From the NCBI GenBank assembly GCA_030765735.1, contig JAVCBZ010000026.1, forward strand, positions 1 through 37,269: a DNA stretch of 37,269 nt, read 5' to 3'. Positions 17,078 through 28,859 of this stretch are shown here, piece by piece (position 1 is the stretch's first letter; each line of letters starts with the position of its first letter). The notes under the pieces are model-generated. The model had not been told where the DNA came from, ran no database searches, and was given only the letters and a program-made list of their open reading frames with translations. A program made the position numbers and the translations under genes. This DNA comes from Candidatus Susulua stagnicola. GTDB taxonomy: Bacteria > Omnitrophota > Gorgyraeia > Duberdicusellales > 4484-171.

Positions 17078-17105
17078 ATTTTAGCATATATTACCCTTGT
17101 GTCAA
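17078..17105 (-). promoter_or_regulatory. Putative rpmH operon promoter
   Basis: Minus strand TTGACA (17105-17100), 16-nt spacer, TAAAAT (17083-17078). Confidence 0.65.
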
Positions 17106-17116
17106 CTATAAAAATG

Positions 17117-17144
17117 TTGCAAAGAACTTTTATTGCGGTATAAT
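17117..17144 (+). promoter_or_regulatory. Putative dnaA promoter
   Basis: TTGCAA (17117-17122), 16-nt spacer, TATAAT (17139-17144). Confidence 0.65.
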
Positions 17145-17165
17145 TATTTTCACCTCATAGCTAGG

Positions 17166-17174
17166 TGTGAATAA
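17166..17174 (-). promoter_or_regulatory. DnaA box (TTATTCACA on minus strand)
   Basis: TGTGAATAA on plus = TTATTCACA, fits TTATNCACA. Forms one arm of the imperfect dyad TTATTTTCACCT-catagct-AGGTGTGAATAA (17144-17174). Confidence 0.7.
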
Positions 17175-17203
17175 CTTGTGAATTTTGTGAACTCATCCTT
17201 ATT

Positions 17204-18538
17204 ATGGCAGAACAAATTTGGCAAACCTGTAAAGAAAAACTTAAGAATACGTTAGGAGATACTTCTTTCGATACTTGGATTGCTCCGTTAAATTTAAAAA
17301 AGATAACCCATTCATCATTAGTCTTAGAAGCGCCAGATAGTTTCTTTAAAGATTGGGTTGAAAGCCGACATCTTCCTCAAATAAAACAATCCTTAAAAGA
17401 CATTACTCAAAGAGATTTTGAAATTACTTTTGATGTAAACCCAACTCTTTTAAAAAGAAAAACTACTAAAATTTTTAAAACAATTCAGAAAAGTTTTCGC
17501 GAAGAGCCTCAAGACTCTTTACGTTTAAATCGTCGTTTTACTTTTGATAATTTTATTGAAGGAGCTTCAAACCGTATGGCTCATGCTGCTTCCTTAGCTG
17601 TTTCCAATGCTCCTGGAAAATCTTATAACCCTCTTTTTATTTATGGAGGAGTAGGCTTAGGGAAAACCCATCTTATGCAAGCAATAGCTCAACATACTCT
17701 TTCTCTTAACAACCAAGCAAAAGTAAAATACACTTCTTCTGAAAAATTCACCAATGAACTTATTTTTTCTATACGCAACCGTTCCACTGAAAAATTTCGC
17801 CAAAAACATAGAGAAATTGATATCCTATTAATTGACGACATTCAGTTTCTTGCTGGTAAAGAAGCTGCTCAAGAAGAATTTTTCCATACCTTTAATGTTT
17901 TATATGATTACCACAAACAAATTATCGTCTCTTCTGATAAACCCCCAAAAGAAATTGCTAAGCTTGAAGAAAGACTTGTTTCTCGATTTAATTGGGGGCT
18001 AGTGGTGGATATCCAGCTTCCTGATTTTGAAACTAGGGTGGCAATCTTACAAAAAAAACTTGAACAAGACCCAATAAAAATAGATTCTGATGTAATTCAC
18101 TTTATCGCTAAAAACATTACTACCAATATTCGAGAATTAGAAGGAGCGTTGGTTAGGATTATTGCTTACTCTCTTATAGAAAACAAACCAATCACCTTAG
18201 AATTAGCCAAAGAAATTTTAAAAGACATGGTAAAAGAGATATATCACCGAATAACTCCGGCTACTATCTTATCAAAAGTTGGTGACTATTTTGGAATACC
18301 AAAAGAAGACTTAAAAAAGAAAAAAAGAACTAAAACCTTAGTTATACCTCGTCAAGTAGGAATGTATTTGATACGAGAACTTACGGATTTGTCTTTACCG
18401 GAGATTGGTAGTTTTTTTGGAGCTAAGCACCATACAACTATTCTTTACGCATGTAAAAAGGTTCGCCACGATTTATTAACAAATATTAAGCTTAGATTAA
18501 TTATTGACACTCTTACACAGGAAATTAAGAACTTATAA
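17204..18538 (+). CDS. dnaA: Chromosomal replication initiator protein DnaA
   Basis: 444 aa. FIYGGVGLGKTHLMQAIAQH, LLIDDIQFLAGKE, C-terminal LSLPEIGSFFGAKHHTTILYACKKV. Confidence 0.98.
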   Translation: MAEQIWQTCKEKLKNTLGDTSFDTWIAPLNLKKITHSSLVLEAPDSFFKDWVESRHLPQIKQSLKDITQRDFEITFDVNPTLLKRKTTKIFKTIQKSFREEPQDSLRLNRRFTFDNFIEGASNRMAHAASLAVSNAPGKSYNPLFIYGGVGLGKTHLMQAIAQHTLSLNNQAKVKYTSSEKFTNELIFSIRNRSTEKFRQKHREIDILLIDDIQFLAGKEAAQEEFFHTFNVLYDYHKQIIVSSDKPPKEIAKLEERLVSRFNWGLVVDIQLPDFETRVAILQKKLEQDPIKIDSDVIHFIAKNITTNIRELEGALVRIIAYSLIENKPITLELAKEILKDMVKEIYHRITPATILSKVGDYFGIPKEDLKKKKRTKTLVIPRQVGMYLIRELTDLSLPEIGSFFGAKHHTTILYACKKVRHDLLTNIKLRLIIDTLTQEIKNL

Positions 18539-18607
18539 AGAAGTTTTTAAATAAAATAGTTGTTTTTGTCTTTGGTTTTGATACAATAATCACCTCTTAA
18601 CAGAATT

Positions 18608-18633
18608 CACAGGGTATACTACTATTACTACTA
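18608..18633 (+). promoter_or_regulatory. Putative oriC unwinding element (DnaA-trio-like repeat)
   Basis: CACAGGGTATACTACTATTACTACTA runs into the dnaN ATG: G-rich step followed by ACT-ACT-ATT-ACT-ACT-A. A degenerate DnaA box (GAATTCACA, 18603-18611) precedes it. Confidence 0.65.
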
Positions 18634-19730
18634 TGAAATTTATTATTAATAAAGATATATTAGTAGAGAACTTACAAAAAGTGTTGGGACCGACAACAAC
18701 CAAACAAAACTTCCCTATGCTCAGTAGTGTTTTGTTAACTACTACAGAAAACAATTTAAAACTTACAACTACTGATTTAGATATAAGCATAATATCTCTA
18801 CAGGAGCTTGAGAAAACAGAAAGTGGAGAAATAGCTATTCCAATGAAAAAGTTTTTTTCAATCATTCGGGAGCTTCCACCAGAAAAAATTACTGTCGAGA
18901 CAATCAAGAATCACCTCTTAATAAGATGTGAAAAAGTTGAGTTTAAGGTGAGCACATTAAATCCTGAGGAATTCCCTCAAATTCAGGAGAAAGGGGGAGT
19001 ATCTTTAATAAAGATTGATCCTCAAGAATTAGGAGCAATGATCAGATTAACTTCTTTTTGTGTTGGGCACGAAGACTCTAATTATGTATTAGGAGGGATT
19101 TTATTTGAAATAGAGGAAAATATAATCAAGTTAATCTCTACTGATGGCAAAAGGTTATCCTTTGTACAAAGAAAGCTACCCTCTAAACAACCAGAGATAA
19201 CCTCAAAAATATCTTTTATTTTACCAATTAAAGCGGTAAATGAACTCCAGAAATTAATAAAAGATAAAATTGGAGAAGTGTATTTGTCTGTAGAAGATAA
19301 TAGAGTTGGTTTTGACTTTAAAGATACTCATTTTATTGCCCGCCCAATAGAAGGGGAGTTCCCTGACTATGAGCAATATATTCCTAAAGAAGGGAGAGAT
19401 AAACTTGTAGTTGAACGAAAAAAAATGCTCTTTGCTTTAAAGAGAGCTAGTTTGCTTTCTACAACAGACCATCTGGGAGTAAAGATGGAGTTAAAAAAAG
19501 ATCATTTGAATATTTACAAAAATACCCCCCAGTTAGGTGAGGTAAGAGAGAGAGTGGATGTAAAATATAGTGGGTCACATTTGGAGATAGGTTTTAATCC
19601 AAGTTATCTAATAGATGTGCTTAAGAATTTAAGCGATGAAGAAGTTTGTATTGATTTTTTCGGTTCTGACAAACCAGCTGTTTTGAGAAAGGAAGATTAT
19701 ATATATCTTCTTCTTCCAATGAAATCTTAA
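18633..19730 (+). CDS. dnaN: DNA polymerase III beta sliding clamp
   Basis: 365 aa. MKFIINKDILVENLQKVLGPTTTKQNFPMLSSVLL; C-terminal YIYLLLPMK. Confidence 0.97.
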   Translation: MKFIINKDILVENLQKVLGPTTTKQNFPMLSSVLLTTTENNLKLTTTDLDISIISLQELEKTESGEIAIPMKKFFSIIRELPPEKITVETIKNHLLIRCEKVEFKVSTLNPEEFPQIQEKGGVSLIKIDPQELGAMIRLTSFCVGHEDSNYVLGGILFEIEENIIKLISTDGKRLSFVQRKLPSKQPEITSKISFILPIKAVNELQKLIKDKIGEVYLSVEDNRVGFDFKDTHFIARPIEGEFPDYEQYIPKEGRDKLVVERKKMLFALKRASLLSTTDHLGVKMELKKDHLNIYKNTPQLGEVRERVDVKYSGSHLEIGFNPSYLIDVLKNLSDEEVCIDFFGSDKPAVLRKEDYIYLLLPMKS

Positions 19731-19736
19731 TTTATT

Positions 19737-22366
<2,630 letters not shown>

Positions 22367-22369
22367 AAA

Positions 22370-24808
22370 ATGAGTGAAGAAAATACAGGAAAGATAGTAG
22401 ACAGATATTTAGAAGAGGAGATGAAGGAGTCTTATCTTTCTTATGCTATGAGTGTAATCGTGGGGAGAGCTTTGCCTGATGTTAGAGATGGGTTAAAACC
22501 AGTACAAAGAAGAATACTTTATGCAATGCATGATCTGCACTTACGATTCAGTCAGCCTCATAAAAAATGCGCAAGAATAGTTGGTGAATGTTTAGGTAAG
22601 TATCATCCTCATGGTGATAGCGCGGTTTATGAAGCTTTGGTTAGAATGGCTCAGGATTTTTCTTTGCGCTATCCATTAATAAATGGACAAGGTAATTTTG
22701 GATCAATTGATGGTGATCCTCCAGCAGCTATGCGTTATTCTGAAGCCAGAATGGCAAAAATAAGCGAGTGTATATTACAGGATATTGAAAAAAAGACTGT
22801 TAACTTTTTTCCTAATTTTGATAATTCTTTAACTGAACCAGAAGTCCTACCTTCTATATTACCAAACATGATGCTTAATGGAGCAAGTGGTATTGCAGTT
22901 GGTATGGCTACAAATATTCCACCACATAATCTTGAGGAAGTTTGCAATGCTTTAGAGTATTTGATAGATCACCCTGAAGCTGAAGTCAAGGATCTCTACA
23001 AATTTGTTCACGGTCCTGATTTTCCTACTGGAGGAACTATTTGCGGAAAAAGCGATATTCTCAACATGTATAAAAATGGGAGAGGTAAACTTACAGTAAG
23101 AGCTAAGGCTAGGATTGAACATGATAAAAATAAAGAAAAAATAATTATTAGTGAGATCCCTTATCAATTAAACAAAACAACTCTTTTGGAACAGATAGTT
23201 AAATTAGTTAACGATAAGAGAATAGAAGGAATTTCTGATTTGAGAGACGAATCGGACAAAGAAGGAATAAGGGTTGTTATTGAGATGAAGAGAGATGCCC
23301 AAGCTGATGTAGTTTTAAATCGGCTTTATAAACATACTAGTATGGAGACTACTTTTGGAGCTATTTTTCTTTGTCTAGTTAACAGGAAACCGCAAACTCT
23401 GAATTTAAAAGAGATGCTATCCCATCATGTCCATTTTCGTAAAGAAGTTATTGTGAAAAGAGCTCGGTTTGAATTAAATAAGGCTGAGCGTAGAGCTCAT
23501 ATACTAGAAGGTTTAGAAATAGCTCTTAAGTTTTTGGATCAGGTAGTAGAGACAATAAAAAAATCTAAAAATCCTCCTGAAGCTAAAGAAGCACTAATAA
23601 AGAAATTTAAATTAAGTGAGATTCAAGCTCAAGCTATTCTTGAAATGCAATTGCAAAGGCTTTGTGCTTTAGAAAGGAAAAAAATAGAAGAAGAATATTC
23701 AGGACTTCTTAAACAAATAGAATATTTAAAAGGAATATTAGCTTCTGAAAAAAAACAAGAGGCTTTAATAAAAGAAGAACTTAAAGAGATAAAAGAAAAA
23801 TTTTCTGATAAAAGACGTACCAATATTGTGACTCAAAAAGAAGAAATCGAAGTCGAAGATTTAATAATAGAGGAAGACATGGTTATCAGCATCACTGGTT
23901 CGGGTTATATTAAAAGTCTGCCGATCACTACTTACCGTCAACAGAAAAGAGGGGGTAGAGGAGTAACTGCTATGGGCACTTCTGATGCTGATTTTGTTGA
24001 ACAGCTATTCGTAGCTTCAAGCAAGGATATCCTTTTGTTTTTTACTAATCAAGGCAAGGTTTACCCTTTAAAGACTTATGAGGTACCTACTGGTTCAAGG
24101 ACTTCTAAAGGTAGGGCGATAGTTAATGTCTTGAGCCTATCAAATAAAGAAAAAATAACCACAGTTCTTTCAGTTGATAAATTTGATCAAAATAAATTCA
24201 TTTTTATGGCTACTCAACAGGGTATGGTTAAAAGAACCTCTTTAAGTTTATTTTCTAATCTTCGTAAAAATGGGATATGTGCGATTAGCTTGGCTAAGGG
24301 GGATAATCTTATAGGGGCAGTTATTAGTGGAGACGAAGAAGTTATCTTAGCTACCCGGAAAGGACTTTCAATAAAATTTAAGAATGGTGATATAAGGCCA
24401 ACTGGAAGGCAATCACAAGGAGTTAGAGGGATAAGATTGGGGAAGGATGATATAGCCTTAGAAATGGTTTTAGTAAAAGAATCTTTAAAAAAAGAAAATG
24501 CTTACCTTCTAACTGCTACTGAAAATGGATTTGCTAAAAGAACCCTTATTCCAGAGTATCGACTTCAGTCTCGAGGCGGCAAGGGTGTAATAAATATAAA
24601 GTTATCACCAAAGATTGGTGAAGTTAAAGCTTTAATTTTAGTAAGGCCTGATGATGAAGTTATGTGTATTACTCAAAAAGGTATCTTAATCAGAGCAAAG
24701 GTTCAAAGTATTCGAGTGTCAGGTCGTTCTACTCAAGGAGTAAAAATAATCAATCTTGAAAAAGGGGATAAGCTTTCCACTATAGCCCGTATTGTTCCTG
24801 AAGAATAA
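22370..24808 (+). CDS. gyrA: DNA gyrase subunit A
   Basis: 812 aa. [57 protein letters not shown] GyrA-box-type motif. Confidence 0.98.
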   Translation: MSEENTGKIVDRYLEEEMKESYLSYAMSVIVGRALPDVRDGLKPVQRRILYAMHDLHLRFSQPHKKCARIVGECLGKYHPHGDSAVYEALVRMAQDFSLRYPLINGQGNFGSIDGDPPAAMRYSEARMAKISECILQDIEKKTVNFFPNFDNSLTEPEVLPSILPNMMLNGASGIAVGMATNIPPHNLEEVCNALEYLIDHPEAEVKDLYKFVHGPDFPTGGTICGKSDILNMYKNGRGKLTVRAKARIEHDKNKEKIIISEIPYQLNKTTLLEQIVKLVNDKRIEGISDLRDESDKEGIRVVIEMKRDAQADVVLNRLYKHTSMETTFGAIFLCLVNRKPQTLNLKEMLSHHVHFRKEVIVKRARFELNKAERRAHILEGLEIALKFLDQVVETIKKSKNPPEAKEALIKKFKLSEIQAQAILEMQLQRLCALERKKIEEEYSGLLKQIEYLKGILASEKKQEALIKEELKEIKEKFSDKRRTNIVTQKEEIEVEDLIIEEDMVISITGSGYIKSLPITTYRQQKRGGRGVTAMGTSDADFVEQLFVASSKDILLFFTNQGKVYPLKTYEVPTGSRTSKGRAIVNVLSLSNKEKITTVLSVDKFDQNKFIFMATQQGMVKRTSLSLFSNLRKNGICAISLAKGDNLIGAVISGDEEVILATRKGLSIKFKNGDIRPTGRQSQGVRGIRLGKDDIALEMVLVKESLKKENAYLLTATENGFAKRTLIPEYRLQSRGGKGVINIKLSPKIGEVKALILVRPDDEVMCITQKGILIRAKVQSIRVSGRSTQGVKIINLEKGDKLSTIARIVPEE

Positions 24809-24866
24809 GAAACAATTCATGATTTGCTGGCTGCAGATATAAATTAGTTATTTAGAAAGTTTATTG

Positions 24867-24896
24867 ACCCCATTAGAGAACTTTCTCTAATGGGGT
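24867..24896 (+). terminator. Strong hairpin downstream of gyrA (probable terminator, lacks a U-tract)
   Basis: ACCCCATTAGAGA-ACTT-TCTCTAATGGGGT, perfect 13-bp stem. Confidence 0.5.
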
Positions 24897-24935
24897 TGAC
24901 AAATTAACTTTATAACTTAAAATAGAAACACTTTC

Positions 24936-25010
24936 GACCCCATCGTCTAGCCTGGTTCAGGACATCGCCCTTTCACGGCGACGGCGCCGGTTCAAATCCG
25001 GCTGGGGTCG
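24936..25010 (+). tRNA. tRNA-Glu(TTC)
   Basis: GACCCCATCGTCTAGCCTGGTTCAGGACATCGCCCTTTCACGGCGACGGCGCCGGTTCAAATCCGGCTGGGGTCG. Anticodon TTC; followed by a T-run. Confidence 0.96.
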
Positions 25011-25037
25011 TTTTTTATTTTTATAAGCAAATAAAAG

Positions 25038-25511
25038 ATGCAAGAGACGAAAAAGAAAAAACCTTTAGGTTTGTTAATTTTAGGAGGACTTAATTTTATA
25101 ATATTAGGGGTTTTTTCCTTAGGTTTTTTTTCTATTGTTTATATGAACCCTTCTTCAGAAATTAGCAAAACTCTGCTAACTGAGTTTAGCAAACATGTGC
25201 CAGATCAAACTTTAAGTATAGAACAATTTAAGACAATAATTTTATCTCAAATAATTTTAGCTATTGTATTTTTAATTTCAGGCCGGGGGGTTCTTAGTCA
25301 AAAAGAATGGGGCCGTCGCTTAACTCTTTATTTTTCTTTCTTTATGGTTATCTTAGCTGCAGTGTCAGTTATATTTCAACCAGCATCAATTAACAGTGCT
25401 TTTCTGCATATAGTATATCCAGGGATACTTATTATTTATTTTACTAATAAGAAGATTGAAAAAATATTTGTTTTTTCTCAAGAAAAAGACGAAATAGGAG
25501 AGAAAGAATAA
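25038..25511 (+). CDS. Hypothetical multi-TM membrane protein
   Basis: 157 aa with several hydrophobic helices. TAATG overlap with glmS. Confidence 0.7.
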   Translation: MQETKKKKPLGLLILGGLNFIILGVFSLGFFSIVYMNPSSEISKTLLTEFSKHVPDQTLSIEQFKTIILSQIILAIVFLISGRGVLSQKEWGRRLTLYFSFFMVILAAVSVIFQPASINSAFLHIVYPGILIIYFTNKKIEKIFVFSQEKDEIGEKE

Positions 25512-27340
25512 TGTGTGGGATTTTTGGTTATGTAGGGGAAGGAGCTTCTTTTTCTTCGTTGATCGAGGGACTAGAAAAGTTAGAATACAGAGGTTATGAT
25601 TCTTGTGGTGTAGCTGCAATAGATAATCAAAAACTTTTTCTACAGAAAAGATCTGGCAAAATTCAAAAGTTAAAAGAAAAGTTAGAAGATAAGCTCGACA
25701 AGAAAACCTCTCTTTGTATTTTACATACTCGCTGGGCAACTCATGGTAGACCAAATAAAATTAATGCTCACCCTCATTTAGATCGTAAAAAGAAAATTGC
25801 TCTTGTCCATAATGGGATTATTGAAAATTTTCTTCCTTTGAAAAATCAATTAATTAAAGAAGGTTATACATTTGTCACTGAAACTGATACTGAGGTTATA
25901 GTTTGTTTAATTGAAAAATTTTATAAAAAATCTCTTGAAGCAGGCGTTATTAAGGCAATAAGCAAATTAAAAGGATCATTTGCTTTAGGAGTGATATCTA
26001 TTGACCAACCCGATAGGGTTATTGCTGTTAGGAAAGACAGCCCTTTAATTATTGGCTTAGGTAAAGAAGGAAATTTTTTAGCCTCAGATGTGCCAGCTTT
26101 ACTTTCTTTTACTAAGAAAGCAATTTATTTAAAAGATCAAGAACTAGCAATTTTAGAGAAAAAAACAGTTAGAGTCTTTAATTTTCAGAAAAAAAAGATA
26201 AAGTTAAAAATAGAAGACATTAAAATTAAAAATGAAGAAGCAGAAAAAAAAGGGTATGAGCATTTTATGCTTAAAGAGATTTTTGAGCAGCCGACAGTTT
26301 TGCGCAAAATTTTGTCATCATATTGTAAAGGAAAAAAAATACATTTCCCGAACTTTGAAGATTTTGATAAATATCTAAGGAAAACCAAGAAGATTTTTAT
26401 AACTGCTTGCGGTACGGCTTATCATGCTGGTTATGTAGCTAAATATTTTCTTGAAAAATATTGTAATATTGATGTTGAAATAGACACTTCTTCAGAATTT
26501 CGCTATCGGAAGATTAAACTAAGAAAAGGAGATTTGCTTTTAGCTATTTCACAATCTGGAGAGACAGCAGATACCTTGGCTGCAGTAAGAGAGGCTAAGA
26601 AATGTGGAGTAAAAGTTTTAAGTATTTGCAATGTTTTAGGTTCAAGCTTAGTTAAAGAGAGCGATACAATTATCTTTACTTTAGCTGGTCCTGAAATTGG
26701 TGTTGCTTCAACTAAAGCCTATATAGCTCAGGTTTTTTGTCTTTATCTATTCTCTCTTTATTTAGCTAAGCTCAAAAATGTAACAAAGGATAGAAAAATA
26801 CAAGAGATTTTAAGTGGTCTAAAAAAAACACCGCATTATTTGCAAGAAATTTTAAATGACAGTTCAAAGATTAAAAGGATTGCTAATAAATTTTCTAAAT
26901 TTGGCTCATTTCTATTTTTAGGTCGAGGGATAAATTACCCCTCAGCTTTAGAAGGAGCTTTGAAATTGAAAGAGATTTCTTATATTCCTGCTGAAGGTTA
27001 TCCAGCTGGAGAGATGAAACATGGGCCGATTGCTTTAATTGATGAGTATCGAGCTGTTGTCTGTATTGCTCCTAGAGATAACCTTTATGAGAAGATGGTA
27101 GGCAACATGCAGGAGGTCAAAGCAAGGAAGGGAAAAATTTTAACAATTTTAAATAGCGAAGACAAAGAGGCTAGTACTCTAAGCCGACAAATAATATATA
27201 TACCTAAAATAAAAAATCAAAGTCTAAGCCCTTTTTTAGTGGCAGTAAGTTTGCAATTGTTTGCTTACTATGTGGCCAAGAATAGAGGGTGTGAAATTGA
27301 CCAACCAAGGAATCTTGCAAAATCAGTTACTGTGGAATAG
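25511..27340 (+). CDS. glmS: Glutamine-fructose-6-phosphate aminotransferase (isomerizing)
   Basis: 609 aa. MCGIFGYVG, HTRWATHGRPNKINAHPH, ISQSGETADTLAA, C-terminal NLAKSVTVE. Confidence 0.98.
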   Translation: MCGIFGYVGEGASFSSLIEGLEKLEYRGYDSCGVAAIDNQKLFLQKRSGKIQKLKEKLEDKLDKKTSLCILHTRWATHGRPNKINAHPHLDRKKKIALVHNGIIENFLPLKNQLIKEGYTFVTETDTEVIVCLIEKFYKKSLEAGVIKAISKLKGSFALGVISIDQPDRVIAVRKDSPLIIGLGKEGNFLASDVPALLSFTKKAIYLKDQELAILEKKTVRVFNFQKKKIKLKIEDIKIKNEEAEKKGYEHFMLKEIFEQPTVLRKILSSYCKGKKIHFPNFEDFDKYLRKTKKIFITACGTAYHAGYVAKYFLEKYCNIDVEIDTSSEFRYRKIKLRKGDLLLAISQSGETADTLAAVREAKKCGVKVLSICNVLGSSLVKESDTIIFTLAGPEIGVASTKAYIAQVFCLYLFSLYLAKLKNVTKDRKIQEILSGLKKTPHYLQEILNDSSKIKRIANKFSKFGSFLFLGRGINYPSALEGALKLKEISYIPAEGYPAGEMKHGPIALIDEYRAVVCIAPRDNLYEKMVGNMQEVKARKGKILTILNSEDKEASTLSRQIIYIPKIKNQSLSPFLVAVSLQLFAYYVAKNRGCEIDQPRNLAKSVTVE

Positions 27341-27355
27341 TAATCGTAAAACAAA

Positions 27356-28126
27356 ATGTTATACATAGTTGCGACTCCAATTGGAAATTTAGAAGACATA
27401 ACTTTAAGAGCTATTCGTGTTTTAGCAGAAGTGGATCTTGTTTTAGCTGAAGATACTCGTAAAACTGGAATGCTTTTAAAGAGGCTAAATATAAACCCCG
27501 TTAAAAGTGCCGAGCTTAAAGAAAAAAAAGGTAATACTTCTAACGGGGTGAAAAAAGAATTATTTAGTTTTTATGAGCACAACGAGACAAGAAAAATGCC
27601 TTTGGTCCTTGAAGAGCTGAGGAAAGGAAGAGACGTTGCGATGGTTTCAAGCGCAGGCACACCAACCATATCAGATCCAGGGTATAAGTTAATAAAAGCT
27701 TGTAGGGAAGAAGGCATCCCAGTTACTTCTTTGCCTGGCCCAAGTAGTATTATTAATTGTTTAGCTTTGTCTTCAATATCTCACGATAAGTTTGTTTTTT
27801 TAGGATACATGCCACGAAAAAAAAGTGCTCAGAAAAAGTTGTTAGAAGAAACAAAAGAATGGGGCATTAATTTAGTGTTTTTTGAATCTCCCTATAGAAT
27901 AATAAAATCATTAAAGTTGATAAAAGAGATTTTAGGAGAAACTAGGGTGGTTATTGGCAGAGAAATGACTAAAAAGTTTGAAGAGGTCCTAGAAGTTGGG
28001 GTAAGTGAAGCTATAGAGCACTTTAGCAGAAAAGCGCCTAAGGGTGAGTTTGTCTTGGTTATAGACAATAGAAAAGCTAAAGAAGCAAGAAAAGCTAAAG
28101 AAGCAAGAAAAGCATTAAAAGATTAA
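27356..28126 (+). CDS. rsmI: 16S rRNA 2'-O-ribose C1402 methyltransferase
   Basis: 256 aa. MLYIVATPIGNLEDITLRAIRVLAEVDLVLAEDTRKT, SSAGTPTISDPGY, LPGPSSI. Confidence 0.96.
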   Translation: MLYIVATPIGNLEDITLRAIRVLAEVDLVLAEDTRKTGMLLKRLNINPVKSAELKEKKGNTSNGVKKELFSFYEHNETRKMPLVLEELRKGRDVAMVSSAGTPTISDPGYKLIKACREEGIPVTSLPGPSSIINCLALSSISHDKFVFLGYMPRKKSAQKKLLEETKEWGINLVFFESPYRIIKSLKLIKEILGETRVVIGREMTKKFEEVLEVGVSEAIEHFSRKAPKGEFVLVIDNRKAKEARKAKEARKALKD

Positions 28127-28161
28127 GCCAATATAGAGATTTTTGGCCTATGAGATTTTTC

Positions 28162-28190
28162 TTGACAAAGCACTGAGGATAAGGTATATA
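28162..28190 (+). promoter_or_regulatory. pyr operon promoter
   Basis: TTGACA (28162-28167), 17-nt spacer, TATATA (28185-28190). Confidence 0.75.
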
Positions 28191-28207
28191 TTATGTAGCC
28201 TTTAATT

Positions 28208-28231
28208 TGGTCCGGTGAGGCCAGCAAGGAC
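28208..28231 (+). promoter_or_regulatory. PyrR-binding RNA element in the pyr leader
   Basis: tGGTCCGGTGAGGCCAGCAAGGAC fits the PyrR loop consensus (ARUCCNGNGAGGYU-like), with GTCC/GGAC closing stem. Confidence 0.8.
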
Positions 28232-28268
28232 ATATTATGAGAAAGTTTAAAGAATCTCAAAAAGTGGG

Positions 28269-28300
28269 CCGTTTTAGTATAAAGCTGAAACGGTTTTTTT
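28269..28300 (+). terminator. pyr attenuator terminator
   Basis: CCGTTTTAG-tataaag-CTGAAACGG followed by TTTTTTT. Confidence 0.85.
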
Positions 28301-28306
28301 ATTTTT

Positions 28307-28858
28307 ATGAGTAATAAAAAGGAAATAAAGAAAATACTTTCAAAAGACGATATCAAAAGAACTCTTTATCGTCTAGCTCACCAAATAGTAGAAAAAAGTT
28401 CTTCTTCTGAGGAGATAGCTCTTGTTGGTATCCAGACTCGAGGAGTATATCTAGCCCGTAGAATTCAATCAATAATAAAAGAAATAGAGGGTAAAGACGT
28501 TCCTTTGGGGGTGTTAGATATTACTCTTTATCGAGACGATTTAACTGTTCTTGGGCCTAAGCCAATAGTTAAAGAGACTAAACTTGCTTTTGATTTAAGC
28601 GATAAGGTAGTAATCCTTGTCGATGATGTCCTCTATACTGGTAGAACTGTAAGAGCAGCTTTGAATGAGATTATGGATTTTGGTAGACCAAAAAGAGTAG
28701 AATTTTTGGTTTTAGTGGACAGAGGGTTCAGGGAATTACCGATAAGGGCTGATTATGTAGGTAAAAATATTCCTACTTCACGCCAAGAAGTTGTTGAAGT
28801 TAATTTAGAAGAAAGTGATTGCAACGATGAGGTAGTAGTAATTAAGAACATGGACTAA
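28307..28858 (+). CDS. pyrR: PyrR bifunctional regulator / uracil phosphoribosyltransferase
   Basis: 183 aa. IALVGIQTRGVYLARRI, VILVDDVLYTGRTVRAAL, LVDRGFRELPIRADYVGKNIPTS. Confidence 0.97.
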   Translation: MSNKKEIKKILSKDDIKRTLYRLAHQIVEKSSSSEEIALVGIQTRGVYLARRIQSIIKEIEGKDVPLGVLDITLYRDDLTVLGPKPIVKETKLAFDLSDKVVILVDDVLYTGRTVRAALNEIMDFGRPKRVEFLVLVDRGFRELPIRADYVGKNIPTSRQEVVEVNLEESDCNDEVVVIKNMD

Positions 28859-28859
28859 T

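Noticed and set aside
18618-18633. ACT-repeat as a simple microsatellite
   Set aside because: Position next to a degenerate DnaA box and a G-rich step in the dnaA-dnaN intergenic region fits an origin element better than chance repetition.
28123-28356. Minus-strand 77-aa ORF
   Set aside because: Antisense to the PyrR leader and pyrR start; the leader explains the sequence.
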